A stretch of 17,086 nucleotides of DNA, from positions 1-17,086 of the forward strand of contig JAFLJL010004359.1 of the NCBI GenBank assembly GCA_018398815.1, written 5' to 3'. Below the pieces are notes generated by a model that saw only the letters and a program-made list of their open reading frames with translations, had not been told where the DNA came from and did no database searches. The stretch is from Conus ventricosus. Its lineage: Eukaryota > Mollusca > Gastropoda > Neogastropoda > Conidae. Position 1 is the first letter of the stretch, and each line of letters begins with the position of its first letter. Both the position numbers and the translations under genes were made by a program. Positions 16,470-17,086 of this stretch are shown here, piece by piece.

Positions 16470-17086
16470 AGGTAGCCTGCCTCCTGTAACTCTTTAGTGT
16501 ACCATGCCGGTTTAGGATCATGTCGTACTCTAATCGTTTTTAGAGGGCGTGTTTATCATAATTTCAGGAAATGTTTTGATCCAAAATTCTACTGCAAGAT
16601 CTGGATTAGTTATGTTGAAAACTGAAGAGAGATTTGAGTTAAGCAAATCATGTAGAAAGTCTTGGTTGTTAAAGCTTGTAAAGCAACGGTAGGTCATTGT
16701 CTTGTGTCCCGTTTGGGGAATTTTTACTCCTTTTTTGGATCATGTGACACAAACTGGATAATGATCACTACAGTTTAGAACAGGACGCAGACTTCTGTTA
16801 TGTTAGTTTTATCTGAAACATAAATATGGTCGATGGTGTCTTGGAGTTTGGTGTGACTCTCGTTGGACATTCAATGAGCTGATGTAGACTGAATAGACTG
16901 AATGCTTGCGTCGATTGGTTTTGTACTTTCAGAAGGTCTATGTTAAAGTCTCCAAGTAAATGATTTCCTTGGATTCAAGCGAGACTGCATCCATCATCTT
17001 TAATTAAATTTTTTCGACACCAGTTTACTCTTTCAGATGGGTTTCTGTAGCAGAATCCAACCAAAATGGAAGGGTTTCTTTTCACT
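16470..17086 (-). pseudogene. Element E endonuclease C-terminal part and linker
   Basis: Minus-strand motifs in order: VGFCYRNPSE near 17030-17060, LGDFNIDLL near 16945-16970, LHQLIECPTRVT near 16855-16885, IDHIYVS near 16815-16835 and SDHYPVCVT near 16745-16770. The linker ends with RHDPKPAWYTKELQEAG near 16485-16535. These are the second half of an APE-like endonuclease, with the SDH catalytic region intact as letters. The N-terminal half is outside the window. Frameshifts occur around 16980, 16800 and 16740. Confidence 0.8.

Larger units (their letters stand above)
15545..17086 (-). mobile_element. Element E: CR1/BS-like non-LTR retrotransposon fragment
   Basis: The minus strand carries the end of an endonuclease and the first half of a reverse transcriptase, continuing beyond the right edge of the window. 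It stops abruptly in the RT between motifs A and B at about 15540-15550, where element B ends. The rest of the RT is not found in the window. The amino-acid motifs fit CR1/BS-type elements. There are many stops and frameshifts, so it is a fossil. Confidence 0.8.

Noticed and set aside
10909..17086. 10909-11165 and element E as two halves of one element split by B
   Set aside because: E's RT breaks between motifs A and B, and the left piece has none of the missing RT, so a simple insertion does not explain it.
1..17086. Host protein-coding gene, defence system or bacterial operon
   Set aside because: All recognisable coding traces belong to retrotransposons. No ribosome-binding sites, operon spacing or non-transposon domains were found.

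Overview
The window looks like eukaryotic, probably animal, DNA made almost entirely of decayed retrotransposons and simple repeats. No intact host gene, tRNA, rRNA or prokaryotic operon is visible. The mix of APE-type non-LTR retrotransposons, long GA/TC microsatellites and AATAAA signals suggests a repeat-rich invertebrate, possibly a marine lophotrochozoan such as a mollusc. The organism is an inference; the sequence itself does not prove it.

Layout. Bases 1-2040 hold AT-rich unassigned DNA and then dense low-complexity sequence: T/A runs, a CA microsatellite, C17, and a G78 run at 1760-1837. Some of this may be sequencing or assembly artefact. From 2041 to about 10100, on the minus strand, lies one near-complete non-LTR retrotransposon (called A here). 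Reading from its 5' end (high coordinates) it has a broken 2A-like motif, ORF1 with a coiled coil and an L1-ORF1-like RNA-binding domain, a long N-terminal extension of ORF2, an endonuclease, a reverse transcriptase, a C-terminal zinc knuckle and an AATAAA/TTTCA tail.

Element A is split between its endonuclease and reverse transcriptase by a 2441-bp insertion at 4489-6929. That insertion begins TGTCA, ends TGACA, and is flanked by a perfect 5-bp duplication, TTCTC. The best reading is a long solo LTR. Without it and one TTCTC copy, A is about 5.6 kb and its ORF2 frame runs across the join.

Upstream of A come a (GA)n tract (10101-10260), the 3' end of a second, related minus-strand element (C, 10261-10777), another (GA)n tract (10778-10908) and a short unassigned piece (10909-about 11165). 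Element B (about 11166-15550) is then on the plus strand. It is a frameshifted EN-RT-RNase H retrotransposon of the I-superfamily type with a GC-rich 5' leader. Finally, from about 15545 to the window end, a minus-strand CR1/BS-like element (E) carries the end of its endonuclease and the first half of its reverse transcriptase, cut off where B ends.

The elements are parasites at different stages of decay, nested or abutting, and do not form a working pathway. The most informative observations are the nested LTR with exact target duplication, the TC-microsatellite flanks shared by A and C, the 2A-like remnant before ORF1, and the unusual ORF2 extension before the endonuclease.
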